DNA of 34,060 bases, from positions 1 to 34,060 of the forward strand of contig JAPLRD010000026.1 of assembly GCA_026399375.1 (NCBI GenBank), written 5' to 3'. The translations under genes and the position numbers were made by a program. This document shows, in pieces, positions 27,401-34,060 of this stretch. The notes below the pieces were generated by a model, which made no database searches, had not been told where the DNA came from, and saw only the letters and a program-made list of their open reading frames with translations. How positions within the stretch are numbered: position 1 is the stretch's first letter; each line of letters opens with the position of its first letter. The DNA comes from Pseudomonadota bacterium (GTDB lineage Bacteria; Pseudomonadota; Gammaproteobacteria; Burkholderiales; SG8-39).

Positions 27401-28519
27401 ATGACACGCCTGCTGGCCTTGTTGCTTCTCTTGCCCGCCCTCGCAGTGGCAGACGTTCCCCCGCCACCGGCCATCGCCGCCAAATCCTGGCTGCTGTACG
27501 ACTACACCAGCGGCCAGACCATCGCCAGCGAAAAGTCCGACGAGCGTTTCGAGCCGGCGTCGCTCACCAAGCTGATGACCGCCTACCTGGTGTTTTCGGC
27601 GCTGAAGCAGAAGACGCTGACGCCGGAAAAAGCGGTGCCGGTATCGGAGCGCGCCTGGAAAGCGGCCGGATCGCGCATGTTCATCGAGCCGAACAAGCCG
27701 GTATCGGTGGACGAGCTGCTGCGCGGCATGATCGTGCAGTCGGGCAACGACGCCTGCATCGCGCTCGCCGAGGTCATCGCCGGCTCGGAGGAAGTGTTCG
27801 CGCAGATGATGAATCGCGAGGCGCAGCGCCTCGGCATGAAGAACACCAATTTCACCAATTCGAGCGGCCTGCCCGATCCGAAGCACTATTCGACCGCGCA
27901 TGACCTGGGGCTGCTGGGCGCGGCGCTGATCCGGGATTTCCCCGACTACTACCCGCTGTATTCGCTGCGCGAGTACCGCTACAACAACATCACCCAGCCC
28001 AATCGGAACCGGCTGCTGTGGCTGGACCCGAACGTGGACGGCATGAAGACGGGCTATACTGAAAATGCCGGCTTTTGCCTGATAGGATCGTCCAAGCGCG
28101 GGTCGCGGCGCCTGCTTTCGGTGGTGCTGGGTGCGGGCTCCGACAGCGCGCGCGTGCAGGAAAGCCAGAAACTCTTGAACTACGGCTTCCAGTTTTTCGA
28201 CGCGGTGAAACTGTACGACAAAGACCAGGCGGTGAGCACGCTGGAAGTGCTGAAGGGCAGCGAAAACAAACTGAAGGCGGGATTCCAGTCCGACTTCTAT
28301 GTCAGCGTGCCGCGCGGCGTTTCGGAACAGCTGAAAGCCGACCTGGTCAGCATACAGCCGCTGGTGGCGCCGATCAGCGCGGGGCAGAGGGTGGGGACGG
28401 TCAAAGTGACGCTGCAGGGGAAACCCCTGGGCGAGTATCCTGTAGTGGCGTTGGAGAACGTGGCCATCGCCGGATTCTTCGGCCGCACCTGGGACGGCAT
28501 GCGGCTCTGGTTCAAGTGA
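27401..28519 (+). CDS. dacA: D-alanyl-D-alanine carboxypeptidase (PBP5/6 type)
   Basis: Low-molecular-weight penicillin-binding protein that trims the terminal D-Ala from peptidoglycan stem peptides. A signal peptide (residues 1 to about 17, cut near AVAD) is followed by a peptidase S11 domain with SLTK (Ser54 to Lys57), SGN (114-116) and KTG (216-218). A PBP5 C-terminal beta-domain follows (about 275-360), and the end (VALENVAIAGFFGRTWDGMRLWFK, broken here as two parts) is the amphipathic membrane anchor. Length 372. It follows rlpA by 90 bases and is followed by dat, a link between D-Ala release and D-amino-acid use. Confidence 0.95.
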   Translation: MTRLLALLLLLPALAVADVPPPPAIAAKSWLLYDYTSGQTIASEKSDERFEPASLTKLMTAYLVFSALKQKTLTPEKAVPVSERAWKAAGSRMFIEPNKPVSVDELLRGMIVQSGNDACIALAEVIAGSEEVFAQMMNREAQRLGMKNTNFTNSSGLPDPKHYSTAHDLGLLGAALIRDFPDYYPLYSLREYRYNNITQPNRNRLLWLDPNVDGMKTGYTENAGFCLIGSSKRGSRRLLSVVLGAGSDSARVQESQKLLNYGFQFFDAVKLYDKDQAVSTLEVLKGSENKLKAGFQSDFYVSVPRGVSEQLKADLVSIQPLVAPISAGQRVGTVKVTLQGKPLGEYPVVALENVAIAGFFGRTWDGMRLWFK

Positions 28520-28562
28520 GCGCCGGCCGCGGCCCGCGCAACGACATTTCGGGAGAGTTGAC

Positions 28563-29432
28563 ATGATTTATCTGAACGGCGAATGGATGCCGATCGATCA
28601 GGCCAGGATACCGGTACTGGATCGAGGTTTCATTTTCGGCGACGGCGTCTATGAAGTGATCCCTTCCTATTCCGGCCATCCCTTCCGCCTGCGCGAACAC
28701 CTGGTGCGCCTGCAATCCAGCCTCGACGGCGTGCGCATCGTCAATCCCTACGGCCTGGACCGATGGGAAGAACTGGTGCGCGAAATAGTCGCGAAGAATC
28801 CGTGGGAAGACCAGGGCGTGTATCTGCAGGTGACGCGCGGCGTGGCGCCGCGCGACCATGCCTTTCCCAAGGACGCGAAGCCGACGGTATTCATGATGTC
28901 GAATCCGCTGGTGACGCCGCCGCAAAGCCAGCGCGAGAAGGGCGTGGCCGTGGTCACCGTCGCCGACAACCGCTGGCTGCGCTGCGACATCAAGTCGGTG
29001 TCCCTGCTCGCCAACTGCCTCCTGCGTCAGGCCGCGGTGGACGAGGGCGCCGTGGAATCGGTGCTGCTGCGCGATGGCATGCTCACCGAGGGCTCGGCGA
29101 GCAATATTTTCGTGGTCCGGGACGGTGTCATCGTCACCCCGCCGAAGACCAATTTCATTCTGCCCGGCATCACCTACGACGTGGTGATCGAACTGGCGCG
29201 GGCCAACGGCCTGCCGCTGGAAATCCGCCAGGTGAGCGAAGCGGAGGTGCGCAGCGCGGATGAACTCTGGATGACGTCCTCGACCAAGGAAGTGCTGCCG
29301 ATTTCGACGCTGGACGGGAAACCCGTGGGTCACGGGGACAACGCGGGCAAACCCGGTCCGCTGGCCGCGCGCATGAACCAACTCTACCAGGATTACAAGC
29401 GCACGGTAATGCGCGCCCCGGTCAAAGCCTAG
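28563..29432 (+). CDS. dat: D-amino-acid aminotransferase (class IV PLP enzyme)
   Basis: Pyridoxal-phosphate enzyme interconverting D-alanine and 2-oxoglutarate with pyruvate and D-glutamate. The 289 residues match the class IV aminotransferase fold: VLDRGFIFGDGVYEVIPSY near the start, the PLP lysine Lys144 in RCDIKSVSLLANCLLRQ, Glu176 in LTEGSASNIFVV, and ELWMTSSTKEVLP near the end. These features fit D-alanine transaminase better than branched-chain aminotransferase. GGAGAGTTGAC precedes the ATG. It lies in the conserved betaproteobacterial order dacA-dat-ybeD-lipB-lipA. Confidence 0.92.
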   Translation: MIYLNGEWMPIDQARIPVLDRGFIFGDGVYEVIPSYSGHPFRLREHLVRLQSSLDGVRIVNPYGLDRWEELVREIVAKNPWEDQGVYLQVTRGVAPRDHAFPKDAKPTVFMMSNPLVTPPQSQREKGVAVVTVADNRWLRCDIKSVSLLANCLLRQAAVDEGAVESVLLRDGMLTEGSASNIFVVRDGVIVTPPKTNFILPGITYDVVIELARANGLPLEIRQVSEAEVRSADELWMTSSTKEVLPISTLDGKPVGHGDNAGKPGPLAARMNQLYQDYKRTVMRAPVKA

Positions 29433-29462
29433 GCCCCGTTAATAATGAATGCTGCGACGAGC

Positions 29463-29499
29463 CAATACAGGGGAGCGTGAGGGGAAACATCTCCTCATA
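29463..29499 (+). repeat. Dispersed hairpin element, copy B (before ybeD)
   Basis: A diverged copy reading AATACAGGGGAGCGTGAGGG, then a hairpin with arms GAGGGGA and TCTCCTC that pair with one G-T wobble. It is similar to copies A and C in the AGGGGA-x-CGAGGGGA core. It ends five bases before the ybeD ATG in the sense direction, so it overlaps the ribosome-binding region. Confidence 0.55.
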
Positions 29500-29504
29500 C
29501 TGAC

Positions 29505-29780
29505 ATGTCCTCCGAACCCGAACTCGAGACGCTGCTTGCCTTTCCCTGCGACTTCCCGATCAAGATCATGGGCCAGACGCAGCCCGGGTTTGCGCAGGCG
29601 ATAATGGACGTGGTCCTGCGCCATGCCCCCGATTTCGACGCCGCCACCATGGAAATGCGCAACAGCCGCGAAGGCAAGTACCTGTCGCTGACAGTGACCA
29701 TCCGCGCGACTTCGCGCGAGCAGCTCGACGACCTGTACCGCGAACTGTGCGATCACCCCATGGTCAAGATGGTGCTGTGA
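29505..29780 (+). CDS. ybeD: DUF493/YbeD family protein
   Basis: A 91-residue cytoplasmic protein of the UPF0250 family with an ACT-like alpha/beta fold. It includes LLAFPCDFPIKIMGQTQPGF near the start and SREGKYLSLTVTIRATSREQLDDLYRELCDHP (split: GKYLSLTVTIRATS and LDDLYRELCDHPMV). The family is usually found next to lipB, as here, 21 bases before it, which has led to the idea of a role in lipoate metabolism or its regulation; the exact function is not settled. The leader holds a hairpin element rather than a standard Shine-Dalgarno. Confidence 0.9.
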   Translation: MSSEPELETLLAFPCDFPIKIMGQTQPGFAQAIMDVVLRHAPDFDAATMEMRNSREGKYLSLTVTIRATSREQLDDLYRELCDHPMVKMVL

Positions 29781-29801
29781 CCGCATAGCGCGGAACACAA
29801 T

Positions 29802-30500
29802 ATGCAAAGCGAAGACCGCCAGGGTACGTTCAGCGTGCGCAAGCCAGCGATGGAACGCGCACTTCGCGCGCCGGTCCCTGCGCCATGCGTCAAGCGCCTC
29901 GGCCTGGTGGAATTCCGGCCCACCTACGCCGCGATGCGCGAGTTCACGACTTCGCGCCGGGAAGATACGCCGGATGAACTCTGGGTCCTGCAGCATTCGC
30001 CGGTGTACACCACGGGCCTCGCGTGCAGGCCGGAGCATCTGCCGCGCGCCTCGGCTATTCCCGTGGAGCGCGTGGACCGCGGCGGCCAGATCACCTATCA
30101 CGGACCCGGGCAGGTGGTGATATACACGCTGCTCGATCTCACGCGGAGGAAGATCAAAATCCGCGCGCTGGTCGGCCTGATCGAGCAGGCGGTGATCGAC
30201 ACGCTTGCCCGGCACGGCGTTTCGGCACTGCGCAGGAGCGGCGCGCCCGGAGTCTACGTGGACGGCGCAAAGATCGCAGCCCTGGGGCTGCGGGTTCGGA
30301 GCGCGGGTTGCTACCACGGCGTCGCGCTCAACGTGGACATGGACCTCGCCCCCTTTCGCGCGATCGATCCCTGCGGTTTTCCCGGCCTTGCGGTGACGCA
30401 GACGCGCGATCTGGGCATAACGGCGACTGCGGCCGATTTGGGCGATGAACTCGCGGCTGAACTCGCACGCCTCCTGGACCAGCATGAGCTCGGCCTCTGA
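29802..30500 (+). CDS. lipB: Octanoyl-ACP:protein octanoyltransferase
   Basis: Moves octanoate from acyl carrier protein to the lipoyl domains of 2-oxoacid dehydrogenases and GcvH, the first step of lipoate synthesis. The 232 residues contain [55 protein letters not shown] with the active-site Lys157, and [13 protein letters not shown] with the acyl-accepting Cys191. The first 28 or so residues are poorly conserved; an ATG at 29850 is an alternative start. It overlaps lipA by 17 bases. Confidence 0.95.
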   Translation: MQSEDRQGTFSVRKPAMERALRAPVPAPCVKRLGLVEFRPTYAAMREFTTSRREDTPDELWVLQHSPVYTTGLACRPEHLPRASAIPVERVDRGGQITYHGPGQVVIYTLLDLTRRKIKIRALVGLIEQAVIDTLARHGVSALRRSGAPGVYVDGAKIAALGLRVRSAGCYHGVALNVDMDLAPFRAIDPCGFPGLAVTQTRDLGITATAADLGDELAAELARLLDQHELGL

Positions 30501-31458
30501 AAAAGGGCGCGCCAAGACGGCGCGCATCCCGATCAAGATCGTACCGCAGGAACGGTTGAAGAAGCCCGAGTGGATCCGGGTCAAGGCCGGCTCCGGCAGC
30601 ACGCGCTTCGACGAAATCAAGCAGCGCCTGCGCGCGAACAAGCTGCACACCGTTTGCGAAGAGGCCTCCTGCCCCAACATAGGCGAGTGCTTTGGCAAGG
30701 GCACCGCGACCTTCATGATCCTGGGCGACCTGTGCACCAGGCGCTGTCCGTTCTGCGACGTGGCGCACGGCCGCCCCGCGCCACCGGACGAAGCCGAACC
30801 GCGGCACCTCGCGCAAACCATAGCCGACCTGAAACTCGAGTACGTGGTCGTCACCAGCGTGGATCGAGACGACCTGCGCGACGGAGGGGCGCAGCATTTC
30901 GCCGATTGCATTCGCGCGGTGCGCGAGCTTTCGCCACGAACACGCATAGAAGTGCTGGTGCCCGATTTCCGCGGCCGTATGGAAATCGCGCTGGACATAC
31001 TCGCCGCCTGCCCGCCCGACGTGATGAACCACAATCTGGAGACAGTGCCGCGTCTTTACCGCCAGGCGCGGCCCGGCTCCGACTACGCGCATTCGCTCAA
31101 GCTGCTGCAGGAATTCAAGACGCGCCGGCCTGCGGTTCCGACCAAGTCCGGACTGATGCTCGGCCTGGGCGAGACCGACGAGGAGATCATCGAGGTCATG
31201 CGCGACCTGCGCGCGCACGGCGTGGACATGCTTACCATAGGCCAGTATCTGCAGCCGACGGCACACCACCTGCCGGTGCTGCGCTACGTCCACCCGGACG
31301 GTTTCGCGGCGCTGGAGCGCTCGGCGGCGGAGCTGGGATTTTTGCACGCCGCGATCGGCCCCATGGTGCGCTCCAGTTATCACGCCGACCGGCAGGCGCA
31401 TGCGGCAGGTGTCCCGGCTCTGGCGGGTGCGGCGCCACCCGGACCTGGCACGACGTAG
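30484..31458 (+). CDS. lipA: Lipoyl synthase
   Basis: Radical SAM enzyme that inserts two sulfur atoms into protein-bound octanoate. Both iron-sulfur clusters are visible: the auxiliary cluster C-x4-C-x5-C (Cys58, Cys63, Cys69 in [13 protein letters not shown]) and the radical SAM C-x3-C-x2-C (Cys84, Cys88, Cys91 in CTRRCPFCD). [30 protein letters not shown] and the C-terminal serine region [11 protein letters not shown] also match. The ATG at 30484 lies inside the 3' end of lipB; earlier starts in the frame are inside lipB. A short Ala/Pro-rich tail (about 20 residues) extends beyond the usual end. Confidence 0.97.
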   Translation: MSSASEKGRAKTARIPIKIVPQERLKKPEWIRVKAGSGSTRFDEIKQRLRANKLHTVCEEASCPNIGECFGKGTATFMILGDLCTRRCPFCDVAHGRPAPPDEAEPRHLAQTIADLKLEYVVVTSVDRDDLRDGGAQHFADCIRAVRELSPRTRIEVLVPDFRGRMEIALDILAACPPDVMNHNLETVPRLYRQARPGSDYAHSLKLLQEFKTRRPAVPTKSGLMLGLGETDEEIIEVMRDLRAHGVDMLTIGQYLQPTAHHLPVLRYVHPDGFAALERSAAELGFLHAAIGPMVRSSYHADRQAHAAGVPALAGAAPPGPGTT

Positions 31459-31502
31459 GCGAAATGTGTCTAGAGGCCATTTCAGAATTACGGAAATGAC
31501 GC

Positions 31503-31543
31503 CCGATTTAGGGGAACACGAGGGGACGTGTCCCCTCTTTTTG
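31503..31543 (+). repeat. Dispersed hairpin element, copy C (before the DUF4197 gene)
   Basis: It begins CCGATTTAGGGGAACACGAG and continues into the palindrome GAGGGGA, loop CGTG, TCCCCTC, followed by TTTTT. It differs from copy A at three of 32 bases, and two of those differences (T to C and A to G) keep the palindrome. It lies 27 bases before the DUF4197 start. Confidence 0.75.
31520..31542 (+). terminator. Likely rho-independent terminator after lipA
   Basis: Seven GC-rich pairs (31520-31526 with 31531-31537), a four-base loop and five T residues (31538-31542). This is the hairpin of repeat copy C; the T run makes it look like a working terminator for the dat-ybeD-lipBA transcript. The other two copies lack a T run. 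Confidence 0.55.
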
Positions 31544-31570
31544 CAACGATCTCTTATTCAAGGAACCCCA

Positions 31571-32266
31571 ATGAACGCCATTCTCATGAATTGCATTGCG
31601 ATATTCACGAGCGTCATCCTCGCAACCGCGGCGCATGCCGCCGGTCTGGCCGACATTTCGAACAACGATGCCGCCGCCGGGTTGAAGGGTGCCCTGACGC
31701 AGGGCGCGCAGGCGGCGGTGTCGGGCCTGGGCAAGCAGGACGGATTCTTGCGCAACGATCGAGTCAAGATCCCGCTGCCGGAGAGCCTGCACCAGGTAGA
31801 AGGCGTGATGCGCACCCTGGGGATGGGCAAGTATGCGGACGAACTGGTCACGACCATGAACCGCGCCGCAGAGGCAGCAGTCGTCGAGGCGAAACCGTTG
31901 CTGGTGAACGCGGTGAAGAACATGAGCGTGCAGGACGCCAAGGGCATCCTCAGCGGCGGCCAGGACGCGGCCACGCAGTATTTCAAACGCACCACCTCGG
32001 GTCCGCTCACGGAAAAGTTCCTGCCGATCGTGACCCAGGCGACGCAGAAAGTGAAGCTGGCTGAAAAATACAACGAATTTGCCGGCAAAGGCGCAAAGTT
32101 CGGCCTGGTCGACGTCAAGGACGCCGACATCAACAGCTACGTCACGCGCAAGGCGCTCGACGGCTTGTTTCTGATGGTCGCCGAAGAGGAAAAGAAGATC
32201 CGCCAGGATCCGGTCGGCGCGGCGAGCAGCATCATCAGCAAGGTGTTCGGCGCAATCGGCAAGTAG
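31571..32266 (+). CDS. DUF4197 family exported protein
   Basis: A 231-residue protein with an N-terminal signal peptide (residues 1 to about 23, cut near AHAA). The body matches DUF4197: LKGALTQGAQAAVSGLGKQDGFL, NDRVKIPLPESLHQVEGVMR, MNRAAEAAVVEAKPLLVNAV, GILSGGQDAATQYFKRTT and the end TRKALDGLFLMVAEEEKKIR. It is mostly alpha-helical and periplasmic. The family is widespread in proteobacteria with no known function. AAGGA lies six bases before the ATG. The frame opens further upstream, through a terminator and the end of lipA, which rules out a longer protein. It stands alone, convergent with hemN. Confidence 0.88.
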   Translation: MNAILMNCIAIFTSVILATAAHAAGLADISNNDAAAGLKGALTQGAQAAVSGLGKQDGFLRNDRVKIPLPESLHQVEGVMRTLGMGKYADELVTTMNRAAEAAVVEAKPLLVNAVKNMSVQDAKGILSGGQDAATQYFKRTTSGPLTEKFLPIVTQATQKVKLAEKYNEFAGKGAKFGLVDVKDADINSYVTRKALDGLFLMVAEEEKKIRQDPVGAASSIISKVFGAIGK

Positions 32267-32311
32267 CACCTCGGCGGCGCTACTCAAAATGGCGCGCCGC
32301 GGCGCGCTTGT

Positions 32312-33715
32312 CTATACGGTCTGCGAAAAAACGCGGGCGCCGGCCTCTTTGTCCAGCCGGTAGCGATCGAACAGCATTGCCACGTTGCGCACGAACAGGC
32401 GCCCCAGCGGCTCTACCTGCAGGGTTTCGCGCGTGGCGGTGACAAATCCGTTCGCGATCAGTCCGTCGGGGCTGGCGAGTTCCGCCAGTTCCCGTGCGAA
32501 CTCGCGGTCGAACACGATGCCGTAGCGTTCCTCGACCGTGCGCTTTTCCAGGTAGAAATTGCACATCAGCTGGGTAATGACGAAGCGGCGGGTTTGGTCG
32601 TCGGCGCTGAGGCGGTATCCCCGATCGATCGGCAGCGAGCCGGCGTCGATCGCGTCGTAATAGCGCGGCAGCTTCTTCTGGTTTTGGGCGTAGGCCCCGG
32701 CCACATCGCCGATCGCCGAAACGCCCACGCCTATCATGTCCGGCGCCGACTTGACCGTATAACCCATGAAATTGCGCGACAGCGTGCGCGTCTGCACCGC
32801 GCGCGCCAGTTCGTCTTCCGGAACTGCGAAATGATCCATGCCGATCGGCCGATACCCGGCCCGAAGGAATGCTTCCCGCGCGAGGCAGAACAAGTCGAGC
32901 TTTTGCTCGCCCGAGGGCAGCATGGCCGGATCGAAGCCCTTTTGCTGGGTGCGCAGCCACGGGACGTGTGCGTAGGAGTAGACGGCGACGCGGTCCGCCC
33001 GCAGTTCGATCACGGAATCGAGGGTTTTCGCAAAGGTCTCCGCCTTCTGCAGCGGCAGGCCGTAGATGAGGTCGATATTGATCGATCCGAAGCCCGCGCC
33101 TCGGCTGTAAGCGAAAAGTTCGCGTGTCTGGCGCTCCGTCTGGTTGCGGTTGATGATCGCCTGGACATCGGGATCGAAATCCTGAACCCCCATCGACAAA
33201 CGGTTGAACCCCATCGAACGCAGCAGATCGATCTGCTCGCGTGTGGTGACGCGGGGATCGACTTCGATCGCAGACTCGGCGTCCGGCAGTATCTCGAAAC
33301 AACCGGTGACGACCTGCTGCAGTTCGCGCATCTCGCCGATGTTCAGGTAGGTCGGCGTGCCCCCGCCCCAGTGGTACTGCACCACTTTCCGCCGATCGCC
33401 CAGACGCCGGGCCACTTCGCGGATTTCCCGGTGCAGGTAGGTCAGGTATTTTTGCGCGACTTCGCGATGCCGAGTGATGACCACGTTGCAGCCGCAAAAG
33501 GTGCACCGGTGCTCGCAGAAGGGCAGGTGAACGTAGAGCGAAAGCGGGTCGTTCGTATGCACCGCCGCCGCAGCCAGCGAGTCGCAGTACGCGGCGGCGT
33601 CGTAGGTTTCGCTGAACTCCACCGCCGTCGGATACGAGGTGTAGCGCGGTCCCGGCCGGTCGAACTTGCGCAGCAGATCGGGGGTGACCGTGAATGTTTC
33701 TGGAACAGATTCCAA
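32312..33715 (-). CDS. hemN: Oxygen-independent coproporphyrinogen III oxidase
   Basis: Radical SAM enzyme making protoporphyrinogen IX without oxygen, for haem under low oxygen. About 467 residues: PGPRYTSYPTAVEF at the start, the cluster ligands C-x3-C-x2-C with an extra Cys (CEHRCTFCGC, Cys67, Cys71, Cys74), WGGGTPTYL, AIEVDPR, FNRLSMGVQDFDPDVQ, the HemN helix PIGMDHFAVPEDEL, and IGVGVSAIGD. This is true HemN rather than the HemW-type paralogue. A GTG at 33763 is the longest start, but AAGGAG lies seven bases before a TTG at 33715 and the protein from there matches family length, so TTG is chosen. A Fur-box-like site lies upstream. Confidence 0.94.
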   Translation of the reverse strand: MESVPETFTVTPDLLRKFDRPGPRYTSYPTAVEFSETYDAAAYCDSLAAAAVHTNDPLSLYVHLPFCEHRCTFCGCNVVITRHREVAQKYLTYLHREIREVARRLGDRRKVVQYHWGGGTPTYLNIGEMRELQQVVTGCFEILPDAESAIEVDPRVTTREQIDLLRSMGFNRLSMGVQDFDPDVQAIINRNQTERQTRELFAYSRGAGFGSINIDLIYGLPLQKAETFAKTLDSVIELRADRVAVYSYAHVPWLRTQQKGFDPAMLPSGEQKLDLFCLAREAFLRAGYRPIGMDHFAVPEDELARAVQTRTLSRNFMGYTVKSAPDMIGVGVSAIGDVAGAYAQNQKKLPRYYDAIDAGSLPIDRGYRLSADDQTRRFVITQLMCNFYLEKRTVEERYGIVFDREFARELAELASPDGLIANGFVTATRETLQVEPLGRLFVRNVAMLFDRYRLDKEAGARVFSQTV

Positions 33716-33863
33716 CGTCGGACTCCTTGTGTTGCGATCACCGATGGATTCCCTCGCGTCCACACAAGCGCGGAGCGGATAAACGATCCATATGCGAACG
33801 ATGAATAGTAGATAGCCAGTGGGTTCGAGACTGGCCTGGCCAAGCGCGGCCGAATAGAATTTC

Positions 33864-33882
33864 GATGAGAACGATTGTCATC
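33864..33882. promoter_or_regulatory. Fur-box-like palindrome
   Basis: GATGAGAACGATTGTCATC: outer arms GATGA and TCATC pair perfectly, and 11 of 19 positions agree with the classical Fur box. It lies about 150 bases upstream of hemN and 135 bases before the right-edge gene, so it could serve either. Iron control of haem synthesis would make sense, but the match is moderate. Confidence 0.4.
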
Positions 33883-33899
33883 GGATAGGGGGTGCAGCG

Positions 33900-33956
33900 T
33901 CAAGGGCTTTCACCCTAAACGCCAGGGCTCCGTCATTCATTGTTCCAAGCCCTTGA
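33900..33956. repeat. Inverted repeat upstream of the right-edge gene
   Basis: TCAAGGGCTT (33900-33909) and AAGCCCTTGA (33947-33956), a perfect ten-base pair of arms with 37 bases between them. The left arm sits inside a second small stem, GGGTG (33890-33894) with CACCC (33911-33915). No known operator was recognised. Confidence 0.5.
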
Positions 33957-34016
33957 TGTGACGTAGAGGAGAGACAGTACTGGCTTTTTCGTTTGGATGC
34001 TGCTATAAGGGCAGGC

Positions 34017-34060
34017 ATGAACGAAGCCGTGCAGGAGCCGCAGGTTGAATTGTCGCGGGT
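34017..34060 (+). CDS. Start of an unidentified gene, cut by the window edge
   Basis: ATG at 34017 with AAGGG five bases upstream and an open frame to the edge: MNEAVQEPQVELSR. The ribosome site and the divergent arrangement with hemN support a real gene, but 14 codons are too few to identify it. In betaproteobacteria the hemN neighbourhood often holds low-oxygen respiration genes; that is only a guess here. Confidence 0.5.
   Translation, partial: MNEAVQEPQVELSR

Larger units (their letters stand above)
33716..34016. other. Non-coding gap upstream of hemN and the last gene
   Basis: 301 bases between divergent genes. It contains a six-pair hairpin (GCCAGT 33815-33820, ACTGGC 33830-33835), a Fur-box-like palindrome (33864-33882) and a ten-base inverted repeat (33900-33909 and 33947-33956). 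No gene or tRNA was recognised, and no clear TTGAT-N4-ATCAA FNR site was found. Confidence 0.5.

Noticed and set aside
26186-28564. A 792-codon open frame on the minus strand opposite rlpA and dacA
   Set aside because: Antisense to well-supported genes, with shadow-type composition and no domain. The same holds for long opposite frames at 7262-9520 and 23366-25399.
33716-33763. Longer HemN from a GTG at 33763
   Set aside because: The TTG at 33715 has a strong AAGGAG at the right spacing and matches the family's N-terminus; the extra 16 residues have no match.
33811-33835. tRNA-like T-arm (GGGTTCGAG between GCCAGT and ACTGGC)
   Set aside because: The loop has nine bases rather than seven with the stem that forms, and no acceptor, D or anticodon arm can be placed around it.

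Overview
The window is GC-rich, densely coding DNA that reads as a betaproteobacterium. The gene orders gatCAB divergent from mreBCD-mrdA-rodA-rlpA-dacA and dat-ybeD-lipB-lipA, a Bug/TctC periplasmic binding protein, and xth divergent from pyrE all fit that group. No rRNA, tRNA, CRISPR array, insertion sequence or phage gene was seen. The exact lineage cannot be told from the sequence alone.

Region 1 (1 to about 345) is foreign to the rest. It is an internal piece of a DUF1549-type protein, a family typical of Planctomycetes, Verrucomicrobia and Acidobacteria. It is joined abruptly to the 3' end of a formiminotransferase-cyclodeaminase gene, so both coding regions are broken at one point. An assembly chimera is the simplest explanation; a real recombination junction is the alternative.

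Region 2 (about 345-10472) is a histidine-utilisation locus. On the minus strand, hutC (GntR/UTRA repressor) precedes a bifunctional ftcD. Divergently, on the plus strand, lie a complete branched-chain-amino-acid-type ABC transporter (livK, livH, livM, livG, livF), then hutU and hutI. Two TTGTNTANACAA operators bracket a good sigma70-type promoter in the divergent region, so HutC probably controls both arms. Together the genes would import histidine or urocanate and convert urocanate to glutamate, passing the formimino carbon to tetrahydrofolate. hutH is absent; it may lie beyond the broken left end.

Region 3 (10527-14947) holds accessory metabolism: a beta-hydroxyacid dehydrogenase, a divergent Bug/TctC solute-binding protein, and a SulP transporter fused to STAS and cyclic-nucleotide-binding domains.

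Region 4 (15242-32266) is housekeeping: xth and pyrE (divergent), a DUF4124-like coiled-coil protein, gatCAB, the mre/mrd elongasome operon with rlpA and dacA, then dat, ybeD, lipB, lipA and a DUF4197 protein. Region 5 (32312-34060) has hemN and the first codons of an unidentified gene running off the right edge.

Besides genes, the window carries a dispersed hairpin element in three copies, each just upstream of and co-oriented with a gene (gatC, ybeD, DUF4197). It also carries an unrelated CATTCCGAG-type palindrome splitting livK from livH, and a Fur-box-like site plus a long inverted repeat upstream of hemN.
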